Shown here: positions 8,191-16,150 of the stretch, in pieces
Position numbering within the stretch: the stretch's first letter is position 1
How the letters are laid out: each line of letters begins with the position of its first letter
From: Chara braunii
Lineage: Eukaryota; Streptophyta; Charophyceae; Charales; Characeae
Direction of reading: 5' to 3'
Assembly (NCBI GenBank): GCA_003427395.1
Contig: BFEA01000213.1
Coordinates: 1,051,274 to 1,072,323, forward strand
Length of the DNA: 21,050 nt
Made by a program: the position numbers and the translations under genes
Notes under the pieces: model-generated
Seen by the model: only the letters and a program-made list of their open reading frames with translations
The model's database searches: none
What the model was told of the DNA's origin: nothing

Positions 8191-9455
8191 CGCAGAGTGG
8201 ACCCTCCCAGCTGCGTCATGCAGGAATCGGTATAAACGGGCGAATAACGGGAGCTTCGCCGCTCCGGCCAAGTGCGCCAGCTACACCTCCATTGGGTCCC
8301 TACGACAACGTCGACAAGGTAGGGACCCGTGAGGTACAACTTACCTCCACCCATGGGAGTTGTCACCATCCCTTGTGTGGGTGTATCCTCGTCGAGCTAC
8401 TGAACCACATGCGGAAGGTTTTACCTGCAATCGCAGAGGTGGCCCAGCCGAGGGCGTTTCTCGTACACTGTAGCATAAGGGTTACACGTGGTCACACCTA
8501 AATTGAACCGGCATGGGAACCGACACTTGAGGCACTTATCTCCTAGCATGGCCCTACGCCGATCAATTAGGTCATCAAACTACCACGCTTCTCAACTTCA
8601 AAGAACAAAGATAAAACAAACCATAAGCGCATGCCTGGTCCTTTTCCAACATTAAACCCACAACTCAATATCGTGAGTAAACAATAGGCTAAGAGTGGAC
8701 GTTTTTACACACAAATACACCCTTCCGAACTAAAGGCAGGATAAAAAGGGTGAAAAGGGGGTTAATCCATCAGGTATGAGGACAGCGCGGTATCCGACCG
8801 TCATTCTCACTGTTCCCAAAGTGTAGCTTCTCCCTCATCTCCATATGCATCCAATCCAACAACATGATAGTCATATCAAGCTTCAGAAACTAACATGCAT
8901 GACACACACACACATGCAGACAAAATCACATATTGCATTGCACTAATGGAGTAAACCTTACCATTTCTTGTATTCCACGTCTTTTTAAAGCATACCAAGC
9001 CACAACCATCGTCCAACCTTCAAACAAGACAATTAGTCCCTTTGAATGACCGTTGAAAGAAACCAACAAGGTGAAATCTCAAGGAGCCGCCTTAAACCCA
9101 CAGGGCTAAGTTCTTAGGTTGAGGTACAAAAGCAAGTAAAAGTTGAGTCACAAACCGACTTGTTACCACTTCGTAACAAAAGTTGAGAAAGTTCAAAGCG
9201 TTTGAAGACACTCCCAGGTAGATGTGACTTGTGTCACAAAACCAAAGCAGGCGCCACCTGTCGAGTTAATGGAGATAAACTTCGTATCACACTCCTAACT
9301 GACTAAGTGTATCCTCCAGTAACGATATCAAACTAGCAAAATTATGGGCAACACTTCCCCTACGAACATGCTTTCGCAAAATATCTAAGTTGTTTATCAT
9401 TTCCGGCCGGATTAAATGATCGGAATATTCAGCCGCTTTATCCGGCATGCAGTTC
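8190..9455. other. Unassigned region, possibly retroelement leader
   Basis: No protein domain was found in this stretch. The plus frame at 8109-8501 overlaps the RT remnant and is a shadow. Two details hint at a retroelement leader: a 10-bp hairpin at 8294-8328 and a TGGCGCC word on the minus strand (9250-9256) two bases after a CA dinucleotide, the arrangement of a primer-binding site behind an LTR. No matching LTR pair was found, so neither is firm. Confidence 0.3.
8294..8328. repeat. 10-bp perfect hairpin
   Basis: GGGTCCCTAC (8294-8303) and GTAGGGACCC (8319-8328) pair perfectly across a 15-nt loop. It is about 100 bp from the RT break. No T run follows on either strand, so it is not terminator-like. 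Confidence 0.75.
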
Positions 9456-9471
9456 ATCCGGAATTCCGGAT
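9456..9471. repeat. 16-bp perfect palindrome in a CCGG-rich patch
   Basis: ATCCGGAATTCCGGAT is its own reverse complement. It sits in 9402-9480, where TCCGG/CCGGA words recur six or more times in both orientations, just before an A/T-rich stretch and a T24-type run (9511-9535). Confidence 0.7.
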
Positions 9472-9606
9472 AAACCGGAAAGTGCCCGAAAAAAAATAAA
9501 AATTAAAAATGATTTTTTTTTTTTTTTTTTTTTTTTGCGCTTACATAGGACTGCCACAGGTTCAAATATGGGAGTTTATTGCGAAAACCACATTAAGTAT
9601 CCAATA

Positions 9607-9866
9607 TAATGTCCTCCCTCCTACTCTCCTCCTCCTCCTCCTCCTCCTCCTCCTCCTCCTTCCTCCCTCTCACTCTCCTCCTCCTCCCTCCTACTCTCCT
9701 CCTCTTCCTCCTCTGCTTCCTCCCTCCTACTCTCCTCCTCCTCCTCCTCCTCTTCTTCCTCCTCTGCCTCCTCCTCCTCCTCCTTGGCCTGGGCCCTTTC
9801 CTCCTCGTCTTCCTCCTCCTCCTCCAGCGACACCCTTTCTCCTCCTCCTCCTCCTCCTCCTCCTAA
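9607..9866. repeat. Composite (TCC)n microsatellite, copy 1
   Basis: Interrupted TCC/CCT repeats with the unique insert GGCCTGGGCCCTTTCC (9786-9801), ending in CCTAATCAATC. The three overlapping long frames (poly-Ser, poly-Leu, poly-Pro on plus; poly-Glu on minus) are artefacts of the repeat. A second copy with the same insert and the same AATCAATC exit lies at 10377-10606. Confidence 0.9.
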
Positions 9867-10250
9867 TCAATCAATCAATCAATCAATCAAACAAACAAAC
9901 AAACAAAAAGAACAAAATCGTTATGCAATCGAATGAATCGATTTGATTGGATTTTGATTTCGATATCAAGAACCAATCGATTTGATTGGTTCGATTGGGT
10001 CAATCAATCAAACAAACAAACAAACAAAAAAATTTGTTATCGAATCAATCGATTCGATTGGTTCGATTGGATCAATCAATCAACCAATCAATCAATCAAA
10101 CAAACAAAAAAAAAAACAAAATCATTATCGAATCAATCGATTCCATTGGATCTTGATTTTGAAATCAAGATCCAATCGAGTCGATTGATTCGATTGGATA
10201 ACGATTTTGTTTGTTTTGTTTGATTGATTGATTGATTAATTGATTTAGTA
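9864..10250. repeat. AATC/AAAC arrays with ATCGATT palindromes
   Basis: Three cycles of (AATC)n then (AAAC)n then an A run are each followed by a core built of TTATCGAATCAATCGATT and its complement. The last cycle is a large imperfect palindrome: its centre is GGATCTTGATTT-TG-AAATCAAGATCC (10148-10173). Its arms extend from about 10073 to about 10248, so that (AATC)n (AAAC)n on the left faces (GTTT)n (GATT)n on the right. Open frames here encode only repetitive Asn/Gln/Ile/Asp-rich strings. Confidence 0.85.
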
Positions 10251-10376
10251 AAAAGAAAAAAAAAAGTGGCTTGCGGGCAGGGCGGCAGGTGAGGGGGTGT
10301 TGAGGCGAGACAGTCCGCCTCCCACTCCCCTGACTTGCCGCCCTCCCCCTCCCCCCCCACCATCTTTCGACTGTCC

Positions 10377-10606
10377 CTCTCTCCTCCTCCTCCTCCCTCC
10401 TACGCTCCTCTTCTTAGTCATCCTATTCTCGTGCTCCTCCTCCCTGTTCACCTCCTCCCTCCTACTCTCCTCCTCCTACTCTTATCGTCCTCCTACTCTT
10501 ATCCTCCTCCTTCTCTTCTCCGTCCTCCTCCTCCTCCTCCTCCTCGGCCTGGGCCCTTTCCCCCTGAGGCTCGTCTTCCCCCTCCTCCTCCTCGTCCTCC
10601 TAATCA
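10377..10606. repeat. Composite (TCC)n microsatellite, copy 2
   Basis: Same architecture as 9607-9866: interrupted TCC repeats, the insert GGCCTGGGCCCTTTCC (10548-10563), more TCC units and an exit into CCTAATCAATC. More diverged, with TCTTAT interruptions. The shared insert shows the two are copies of one composite unit and not independent microsatellites. Confidence 0.85.
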
Positions 10607-10836
10607 ATCGCTTCACCTGATAAAACTATTCAACAGGTTCAGCACAGAAACTTCGGAGGGAACCGGTCATACTACACGGTTCGATTAGTCTTTTCGACTC
10701 TTTCGTCCCTATACCCAATTCTGACGAACGATTTGCACGGTTGTATCCACGTTGAGCTCCCAAGAAGAGGTTGTCCCGCAACTAACCCCCCTCACCCGCC
10801 GCCCAACCCCCCTAATCCACTTTTCCTTTTTTTATT

Positions 10837-10974
10837 CCGAGCAACTTTCCGGCCGCACCACGCGCAGGCGGAGCCGCGCGCCCCGTTTGCCTGCGCATGG
10901 CGTCCTGCTCCGGAAGCCACTAAACAAAAAAACAAATAGTGAAATTTGCGGCGGGGGGGGGGGGGGGGGGCCAC

Positions 10975-11005
<31 letters not shown>

Positions 11006-11084
11006 AGGGAGCGGTGGGGGGGGGGGGGGGGGGGTATGAAAAAAAAAAAAAAAAAATAGGAAAAAAAAAAAATTGATTGATTGG
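10837..11084 (+). repeat. Dispersed GC-rich module with A/G homopolymers and TTGA tail, copy A
   Basis: Begins CCGAGCAACTTTCCGGCCGC, continues with GCAGGCGGAGCCGCGCGCCC and GCTCCGGAAGCCACTAAA. It then passes into A-rich DNA, AGTGAAATTTG, a G18 run (10953-10970), an A28 run (10975-11002), a G19 run (11016-11034), another A run and finally TTGATTGATTG. The same order occurs at 20771-21050. The unique head, A-rich stretch and 4-bp tail repeat suggest a short non-LTR retroposon, but no Pol III boxes were found. Confidence 0.65.
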
Positions 11085-11115
11085 TGGGGGAGGGGTCCTC
11101 CCTCCCCTCCCCCCG

Positions 11116-11116
<1 letters not shown>

Positions 11117-11148
<32 letters not shown>
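11117..11148. repeat. (CA)16 microsatellite
   Basis: Sixteen perfect CA units. Val/Cys or Thr/His runs in overlapping frames are artefacts. Confidence 0.95.
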
Positions 11149-11151
<3 letters not shown>

Positions 11152-11950
11152 AGTTTTATGTCTGTCTGTTTTCCTCTTGTTGTCTGTCCTCCCTCTGATT
11201 TTTTATGAGTATTTTTGCTTACCAAACAGAGCACCCTTAAGTAGTGCCAAACAGTCGGTGGTTCCTCTTTTGGAGTGCCTACTGCACTCTTAGGGGGGCT
11301 GCTCAGTTTGGGATGTCTGTGTTGCCTGTGGGTGATGACGGATGCTCGTCGGAGTGACTCCCTGGCTAAGTGGGTGGTAGGAACCAACAGTCTGTGGGGT
11401 TCAATCGTGATGTGAGTAGGTCATGTGCTGCTTTGCTCCGTGTTGGATGTGTGGATTGCCTCGTCTGCGCTTCGCCGCTGCCTTGTTGCCTGTCCCGCTT
11501 ACTTCGCATGTGGTTCTTTGCAGGTTGATGTGTTTTTCTGTGTGGTGTGGCCATGTTGTTGGTGTTGCCTTTGCGCTTCGCTGCTCCGCTGCCTTGCCGC
11601 TCATCCGCTGGTTGTGCCTTCCATGTCCTTTGCTTGCGCGCCTTGTAGTTCACTTCCCTTGTAGGTGCTGCCTTGTGCTCCACTGCATGGTAACTGTGCT
11701 ACTCGACCGCTAGCATTGTTGTCCCCTGCTGTGTGGTTGCCTTGCTTCACAGCATGGTTGCCGCAATGCTTGTCCTGCGCGCCGTGTCATTCCTTGCAAT
11801 CGTTTTTGGCGTTGTGCACCGTGTTGCCTCTACTGTGTTGCCTGGTGCTCCACAGGGTTGCTGTCCGCTGCTGTGTTCCGTTTGCGGGACAGTCTGCCTT
11901 CAACAAGGGTCAAAGGGTTCATGACCCAAACCATCCAATACGAAAACTCC
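11149..11950. other. Unassigned G/T-rich region upstream of the ribozyme
   Basis: The plus strand is rich in GTTGCC, TTGC and TGTTGCCT words repeated irregularly from 11320 to 11880. Overlapping frames of 60-145 codons on both strands resemble no known family. A 6-bp hairpin, GGGTCA and TGACCC (11907-11912 with 11922-11927), lies 24 bp before the hammerhead. If the ribozyme belongs to a retrozyme-like LTR, its 5' part would fall here, but no TG...CA boundaries or duplicate were identified. Confidence 0.35.
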
Positions 11951-12010
11951 GCAGATTGTCGAGGGTTCAGCCTCCTGATGAGTCGGTGCAACTCCGACGA
12001 AACAGTCTGT
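11951..12010 (+). ncRNA. Hammerhead ribozyme, type III topology
   Basis: All core elements of a self-cleaving hammerhead are present and correctly spaced. Order: stem III 5' strand GCAGATTGT (11951-11959); cleavage site GTC, with scission expected after C11960; stem I GAGG/CCTC (11961-11964 with 11971-11974), loop GTTCAG; catalytic CTGATGA (11975-11981); stem II GTCGG/CCGAC (11982-11986 with 11994-11998), loop TGCAACT; catalytic GAAA (11999-12002), its last A pairing with T11959; stem III 3' strand CAGTCTGT (12003-12010), 9 pairs in all, two of them G-U. Stem III is the open helix, as in plant retrozymes and viroid-like RNAs. Every invariant core base is intact, so activity is plausible. No second copy was found in the window. 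Confidence 0.88.
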
Positions 12011-12355
12011 CATCATGTGTGTTTGTTTATTTTTTTCGCTCTCCGTTTTTCCAAACTAGGTATCGCTACTTCGTGCCCTTTTCACTTGTTCCTCTGTGTT
12101 GAAGACTTTCTTTTTCCTTACTTCAGGGCGGGACAACCAACACTCGTGCTTGCCAAACTTGACACCCGCCTTTGCGGCTTCTCCTGAGTCTGTCCCTTGC
12201 AACATGTCGAGGGGTAGGTTATCCTCCACTAGAAGGGTAGGTTATTCAACACTTTTTCCACCTTCTTCCCCCCTCCGATTGAAAGTATGTTTGTATCCCC
12301 TCAACATACTCCTCTACTCATTTCTCGATTGGAAGCCAGTGCTCACTATTGGCTC
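12011..12355. other. Unassigned T/C-rich flank
   Basis: Pyrimidine-rich DNA with no recognised protein domain. GGGTAGGTTAT occurs twice (about 12212 and 12236), 24 bp apart. It could be the 3' part of the unit that carries the hammerhead. No polypurine tract or primer-binding site was recognised. Confidence 0.3.
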
Positions 12356-12880
12356 AACTTATACCCTCCCCCCTCCCCCGTTAACCCCAGTTTTAGAAGG
12401 TGGATGGAAACGGGGTGCAATTTTGTCATAAGCGGGTGGGTGTGAGGGGGGTGTACCCCCGTTGTAACCCCCTTACACCCCGCCTTAAACCACCTTCACA
12501 CCCCGCTTAAACCCCACATCTTGCATTATACCTGCCTTATGCAATCCCTTGTACCCCCCCATTCACCCCCCCCCCCTCCCCCTCCCCCCCTCATACCCCA
12601 CACTGGACATTATACACCCCCCTTGCACGCCCCTTACACCTCAACTTATACCCTCCCCCCGTTAACCCCCAGTTTTAGAAGGTGGATGTAAACGGAGTGC
12701 AATTTTGTCATAAGCGGGTGGGTGTGAGGGGGGCATACCCACCAATTCCCCCCCGCCCTCCCCCCTTGCACCCCCCTCACATCCCACCTTATAACCCCCC
12801 ATTAACCCCCCTTTTTAGAAGGTGCATGTAAAGGGGGTGCAATTTTTGTCATACGCGGGGGGGTGTGAGAGGGGTGTAAG
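12356..12880. repeat. Three-copy C/G-rich minisatellite module
   Basis: A module of about 90-100 bp occurs at about 12356-12458, 12643-12740 and 12788-12880. It reads CTTATACCC, a C run, GTTAACCCC, TTTTAGAAGGTGGATG, AAACGGGGTGCAATTTTGTC, ATAAGCGGGTGGGTGTGAGG and a G run. Between copies 1 and 2 lies simpler CCCCTTACACC-type DNA. The C-rich first half and G-rich second half of each module can pair imperfectly, and the G-rich part has quadruplex-forming potential. The short minus frame 12802-12984 is not credible. Confidence 0.8.
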
Positions 12881-12909
12881 GTGGGGGAAAACCCCCTTTT
12901 TGAGAAGGC

Positions 12910-13031
12910 CTCGCCACTTGTGTCACCATCTCTCAATCGCGGGCTTGCCACGTGTGTCGCCACGTATCCCTCTCTCAATTCCATTCTCTCTCTCTCTCTC
13001 TCTCTCTCTCAGCCTCGCCACGTGTGTCACC
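12910..13031. repeat. 18-bp CCACGTG direct repeats with (TC)13
   Basis: CTCGCCACTTGTGTCACC (12910-12927), CTTGCCACGTGTGTCGCC (12944-12961) and CTCGCCACGTGTGTCACC (13014-13031) are near-identical, each associated with CTCTCAAT or TC-rich DNA; a (TC)13 run fills 12985-13010. The array abuts the truncated end of the gypsy RT fragment, so the junction is at about 13032-13045. Confidence 0.8.
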
Positions 13032-13035
13032 GTGG

Positions 13036-13330
13036 TACAGGCACATGGTCATCCTTCAGATTGATCTTGGAAAAAACCTTGCACCCACCTGCAACATCCA
13101 ACAGAACATCTAAGTTTGACAATGGGTAAGCGTTTTTCCTTGTGATCCGGTTTAGAACACGATACTCAATACACATCCGGAGTTTGCCTCCTATCCAAGG
13201 AACAAACAAAACACGTACACCAAATTCAGACTCACTAAGTTTGATCCAACCCCAGTTATATATGTAATCGATCTGTTTTCAAAGTTCCTCCAACTCAATC
13301 GGTTTCATACTGTAGACACAAACTTTGGGA
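13036..13330 (-). pseudogene. Ty3/gypsy reverse transcriptase, N-terminal part, truncated
   Basis: Minus-strand translation gives MKPIELEEL, a stop, KQIDY, then GWIKLSESEFGVRVLFVPW, GGKLRMCIEYRVLNRITRKN, AYPLSNLDVLLD and FSKINLKDDH. These are the first conserved blocks of Ty3/gypsy RT, including the LRMCIDYR and KIDL motifs. The sequence breaks off at KINLKDDH, where the first palm Asp is expected (Asn in KIN here), and runs into the CCACGTG repeats. The YxDD active site is absent, so this RT is dead. Confidence 0.85.
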
Positions 13331-13787
13331 GGAACACTACCTCAATTAGCTCGATTTTGTGTTGGACCGGACACATGACAACAACACGTGATTTTGCTAA
13401 GATAGTCGGAAATTGATCCAGAAGGTTGTGAATATTTGCTGGGATTTCCGAAGGGGGAGAATCACAATCACGTGAAGAAAAATCAGGCCACAAATTTGCA
13501 GCCAAAACAACGGAATCTGAAGTAAATGCAGCTTGAGTAGAACTAGAAGGAGAAGCATCAAAATTACATGAAGTAGAGGTAGTCACATTATTAGAAGTAG
13601 ATTTATTAAACGCCGCAATAGTGGAGGGTACGTGAGTGCGCTTAACAAAGACTATGTACATCTGCTCACCTTTCTTATGCGTGCGCCATTTCGTGTAAAA
13701 TTTCAGCGTATTGAGAAGATTCACTAGGGACTTTTGCATTTCGTCCAAGAAGAATGAACGCTCGTTCCTCAAACCATCATGTACCAC
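13331..13787 (-). pseudogene. Ty3/gypsy protease-RT linker
   Basis: The downstream part of this frame (IPANIHNLLDQFPTILAKS and CPVQHKIELIE) matches the stretch that precedes the first RT block in plant gypsy pol (ditch-type DLLxxFPxVL and HxIxL). Upstream of it is a Ser/Thr/Asn-rich linker without domain similarity (about residues 55-100). A 17-bp direct repeat at its upstream edge (13793-13848) marks a small duplication that interrupts the frame. Confidence 0.7.
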
Positions 13788-13792
13788 AGAGT

Positions 13793-13848
13793 GTCAACCC
13801 AAGCCAATGGTTTGTTGACATTGGGCTTGAAGTCAACCCAAGCCAATG
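13793..13848. repeat. 17-bp direct repeat, 39-bp period
   Basis: GTCAACCCAAGCCAATG occurs at 13793-13809 and 13832-13848. On the minus strand the words encode the IGLxWV-like segment expected just after the protease, so a short tandem duplication has occurred in the coding region and added stops. Confidence 0.85.
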
Positions 13849-13885
13849 ACCACTTCAAAAGGACGCTCTTTGAGTACATAGAAGT

Positions 13886-14194
13886 TCAGTGGTGTGTGAT
13901 GCTGCGATCAGCATCAAAGGTAGTGCATACACCTTTGACTGCAGGGATGGAGGTGACAATCGCTTGGTTGCCAACCAAGGTCTTGCAAGCATTCTGCAGT
14001 TCCACTTGCTTCATTCCCAGGCCCTTTTTACAAGTTCCGTGTGGAGAATTTTTTTTTGCAGTTGAACAACAATCAACCAAAGCACGGATGTAAGTACCAC
14101 AAATGAGAAGTTTCAACAATATCAACTGCACCACCCCTTGAGCATGACTGTGCCGAAGTTTAGCCCAATGCTCCAACTGATAGTGAAAGCCCAC
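13886..14194 (-). pseudogene. Retropepsin-like aspartic protease of Ty3/gypsy
   Basis: This 102-codon frame reads ICGTYIRALVDCCST near its centre, matching the active-site loop of LTR-retrotransposon proteases (hxALhD-S/C-G-S/T). The Gly after D-C has become Cys, which should disable it. Downstream KKGLGMKQVELQNACKT and later residues fit the flap and strand regions of gypsy proteases. The protein would have cut Gag-Pol. It lies between the gag zinc knuckle (14398-14439) and the RT linker, in the usual order. Confidence 0.75.
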
Positions 14195-14397
14195 TTCTCT
14201 AGACTCCTCCCAAGGCTCAACATAGAGGACTTGGACTGCATCAGCCTTGGCATCAGTGTCAGAAAGGGCATCAAGAGTAGGCCGCTGAACAGATTGAGGT
14301 TCCTTTAGGGGACTTGCACTTACTGACTCAGCCTGTCTTGCTATAGAGAGTGCTTATAACTTCTCTACGCCCTTGACTGATTTCCCTGCAAACGAAA

Positions 14398-14961
14398 ACA
14401 GTCTTGGATGACATGACTCTTCTTTTGTCAATGCAAACATACTTCGAGTTTCAATCCTTTTTCCCATTCTTTTTTACTGATCCGGAGGTCTTCCCGAGGC
14501 CTGGTTGAAGCATCCTCTGGACTAGATGGGATCTTCGCTCCTTTAGGGAGATAAGTGGTGTTCTTCATTGAATTTTGGTGTGGCCCCTTGTTAGTCAAGG
14601 CAGTCCATTTAAAGGCATGCAGCTGTTTATCATCCATAGTTTTAGACTCGACGGCTGATGAAGAACAGGTTGTATCGGCGTCTTGCTTGAGATCGTCACC
14701 TAGGATAGAGTCATATGCGTAGGTCTGATCCTCAGCCTCCAACAGATCGTGCACTGCAAGACGGTTTCTGACTCCAAACCGCTTGCGGTTCATGGCCTTC
14801 TTGCCGCCAGTTGTGTGAAAGACGTCTTGTACCTCCAGCCTGACCACATCCTTTATGAGGGTTCGCTGGTCTTTGTAGTTGTTGAGTCCTAACCCTAAGC
14901 GACGAGTGAGAGCTTGAGCAACCGCGCGTTTAACAACATCTATACAAGATTGTCTAGTCAA
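14398..14961 (-). pseudogene. Ty3/gypsy gag C-terminal half with disrupted CCHC zinc knuckle
   Basis: A 177-codon frame ending in a TGA stop at 14428. The three codons before the stop and the ten after it spell C-L-H-stop-Q-K-K-S-H-V-I-Q-D-C (14439 down to 14398). The spacing is exactly CX2CX4HX4C, with the second Cys turned into TGA by a single-base change. The rest of the frame is a charged linker (Lys/Arg/Asp/Glu-rich) without a firm match; VKRAVAQALTRRLGL and KTLI/RTLIKDVVRLEVQDVF look like gag tail sequence. It follows the capsid part at 15026-15355. Confidence 0.75.
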
Positions 14962-15025
14962 TTCCAGACCTGGAGTAGCAAAAAGCTTGCTTAGGTATTT
15001 GCTCCAAAGATTGCATAGTGCCCGC

Positions 15026-15355
15026 TCACATTCTGCCTTTTACAAAGTCAAACTTTCTTCTTGCTTTGGCAGCAGCGTGTGGATCATCATATGGCTCGAG
15101 TAGGAGATCCGCAAGCATTGCTATTGGTATAACTTTCAACCATTTAGTCAGGTCTACCCTAGGAGAGCCTGCCTCCACAACTTGGGGTTCTGTAAAACTC
15201 CTTACGTTGGGTTCTACGTTGGTGCCCATGACCATAGTTTGGTTTGCTGGCAGAAGCTGCAGCACCTCAAAATATGATGGCATGGAGCTGATCCATGATG
15301 TGATGTCATCCTTCCCATTGTACCTAGGCGGAATCTGTGTTGCCTTCTTGTCCAC
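15026..15355 (-). pseudogene. Ty3/gypsy gag capsid-like fragment
   Basis: PPRYNGKDDITSWISSMPSY is the entry motif of gag capsid domains (P-x-h/Y-x-G-x-x-D-h-x-x-W), followed by helices with VDLTKWLK and DLLLEPYDDPHAAAKAR. Capsid subunits would assemble the virus-like particle. The frame opens at 15355 without a true start, and the upstream gag (15625-16047) is in a different frame, so there is at least one frameshift between them. The frame closes at 15026 just before the gag tail. Confidence 0.75.
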
Positions 15356-15624
15356 ATAGCGACCCTTGTGACTTGGAACAGCATTTGCTGTGTGGACATT
15401 CGTGGCTGCAGCAGTTGCACTATTTCTGGCACTTCGCTGCAGCGAGGCTAGAATCTGCAGCTACTGCAGCTCCCACTTGGCTGATCACCACACTTGAAGA
15501 CGTAGAAGTGATGGTGACAGGGGCAAGGACAGGCTGACTTGCAGCGTTGGGGGCAGGGAAGGGGGAAATTTAGGAACTTGGCCCCGCTGCACATCTGCAA
15601 CTTCTGCAGTTGATCACGGTAATC

Positions 15625-16047
15625 TTATGCAATTCTAGCCATGTCGTCCCACACATTTTTAACCTCGTCAAATAGAAGCGATATCTCGCCCGAATAGTAT
15701 TCAAGAAGCCGGACTTTAACAAGGGCCCTGAGGAGTGGAGCAACCTTTTGTGCAGCCTGAGTATCAGTTAGTGCAGAGACAATCCTAAAGATGGACTCCT
15801 GGGCTGTCAGATCATCTCTCCTTTTGTTCTCCTCCTCCTCGTTCTCCTTCTGCAGCGCTTTTCCACGTGTTTTTTCCCCCTTTTGCGAGGAATGAGCCCT
15901 CGCAGGGCCCTTATCAGACATGCACACGTTCCGGGAAGAGGCCCTCAGCAAGCCCTGTGCCCGCCCTAAGTGAAGGCCGGCCTGAGTATTCACAAGAGGC
16001 CCAAATTTGACATTTTCCATATGTGGGTACTCAGGCAGTTGCCGCAA
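15625..16047 (-). pseudogene. Ty3/gypsy gag N-terminal region
   Basis: A 140-codon frame with a highly charged segment (GEKTRGKALQKENEEEENKRRD, about residues 57-78) followed by an amphipathic stretch ending SLLFDEVKNVWDDMARIA, where it stops. A plausible true start is the Met at residue 43 (MSDKGPARAHSSQKG), since upstream codons overlap a 39-bp tandem repeat. Between 15625 and 15360 the minus strand has gag-like Ala/Ser/Thr-rich sequence in shifting frames. Assigned to gag by position and composition rather than by motif. Confidence 0.55.
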
Positions 16048-16150
16048 GCCAGTTGGTTAGGTGGAAGCGTGAGACAGTTGCCGCAAGCCAGTTGATTAGG
16101 TGGAAGCGTGAGACAGTTGCCGCAAGCCAGTTGGTTAGGTGGAAGCGTGA
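16036..16150. repeat. Three-copy 39-bp tandem repeat
   Basis: Units 16036-16074, 16075-16113 and 16114-16150 (last one incomplete) begin CAGTTGCCGCAAGCCAGTTG and end GGTGGAAGCGTGAGA; they differ at one or two positions. The period is 13 codons, giving LTLPPNQLACGNC three times on the minus strand. This could be a coding expansion at the front of gag or a leader minisatellite. Near identity indicates recent expansion. Confidence 0.95.

Noticed and set aside
9509-9946. Long open frames over TCC repeats
   Set aside because: All three frames and the opposite strand are open only because the repeat lacks stop codons.
10792-11387. Minus-strand open frames of 105-155 codons
   Set aside because: They translate homopolymers and the CA repeat; no codon-bias or domain support.
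16036-16150. CRISPR-like array
   Set aside because: The 39-bp units are directly adjacent without unique spacers, in a eukaryotic context.
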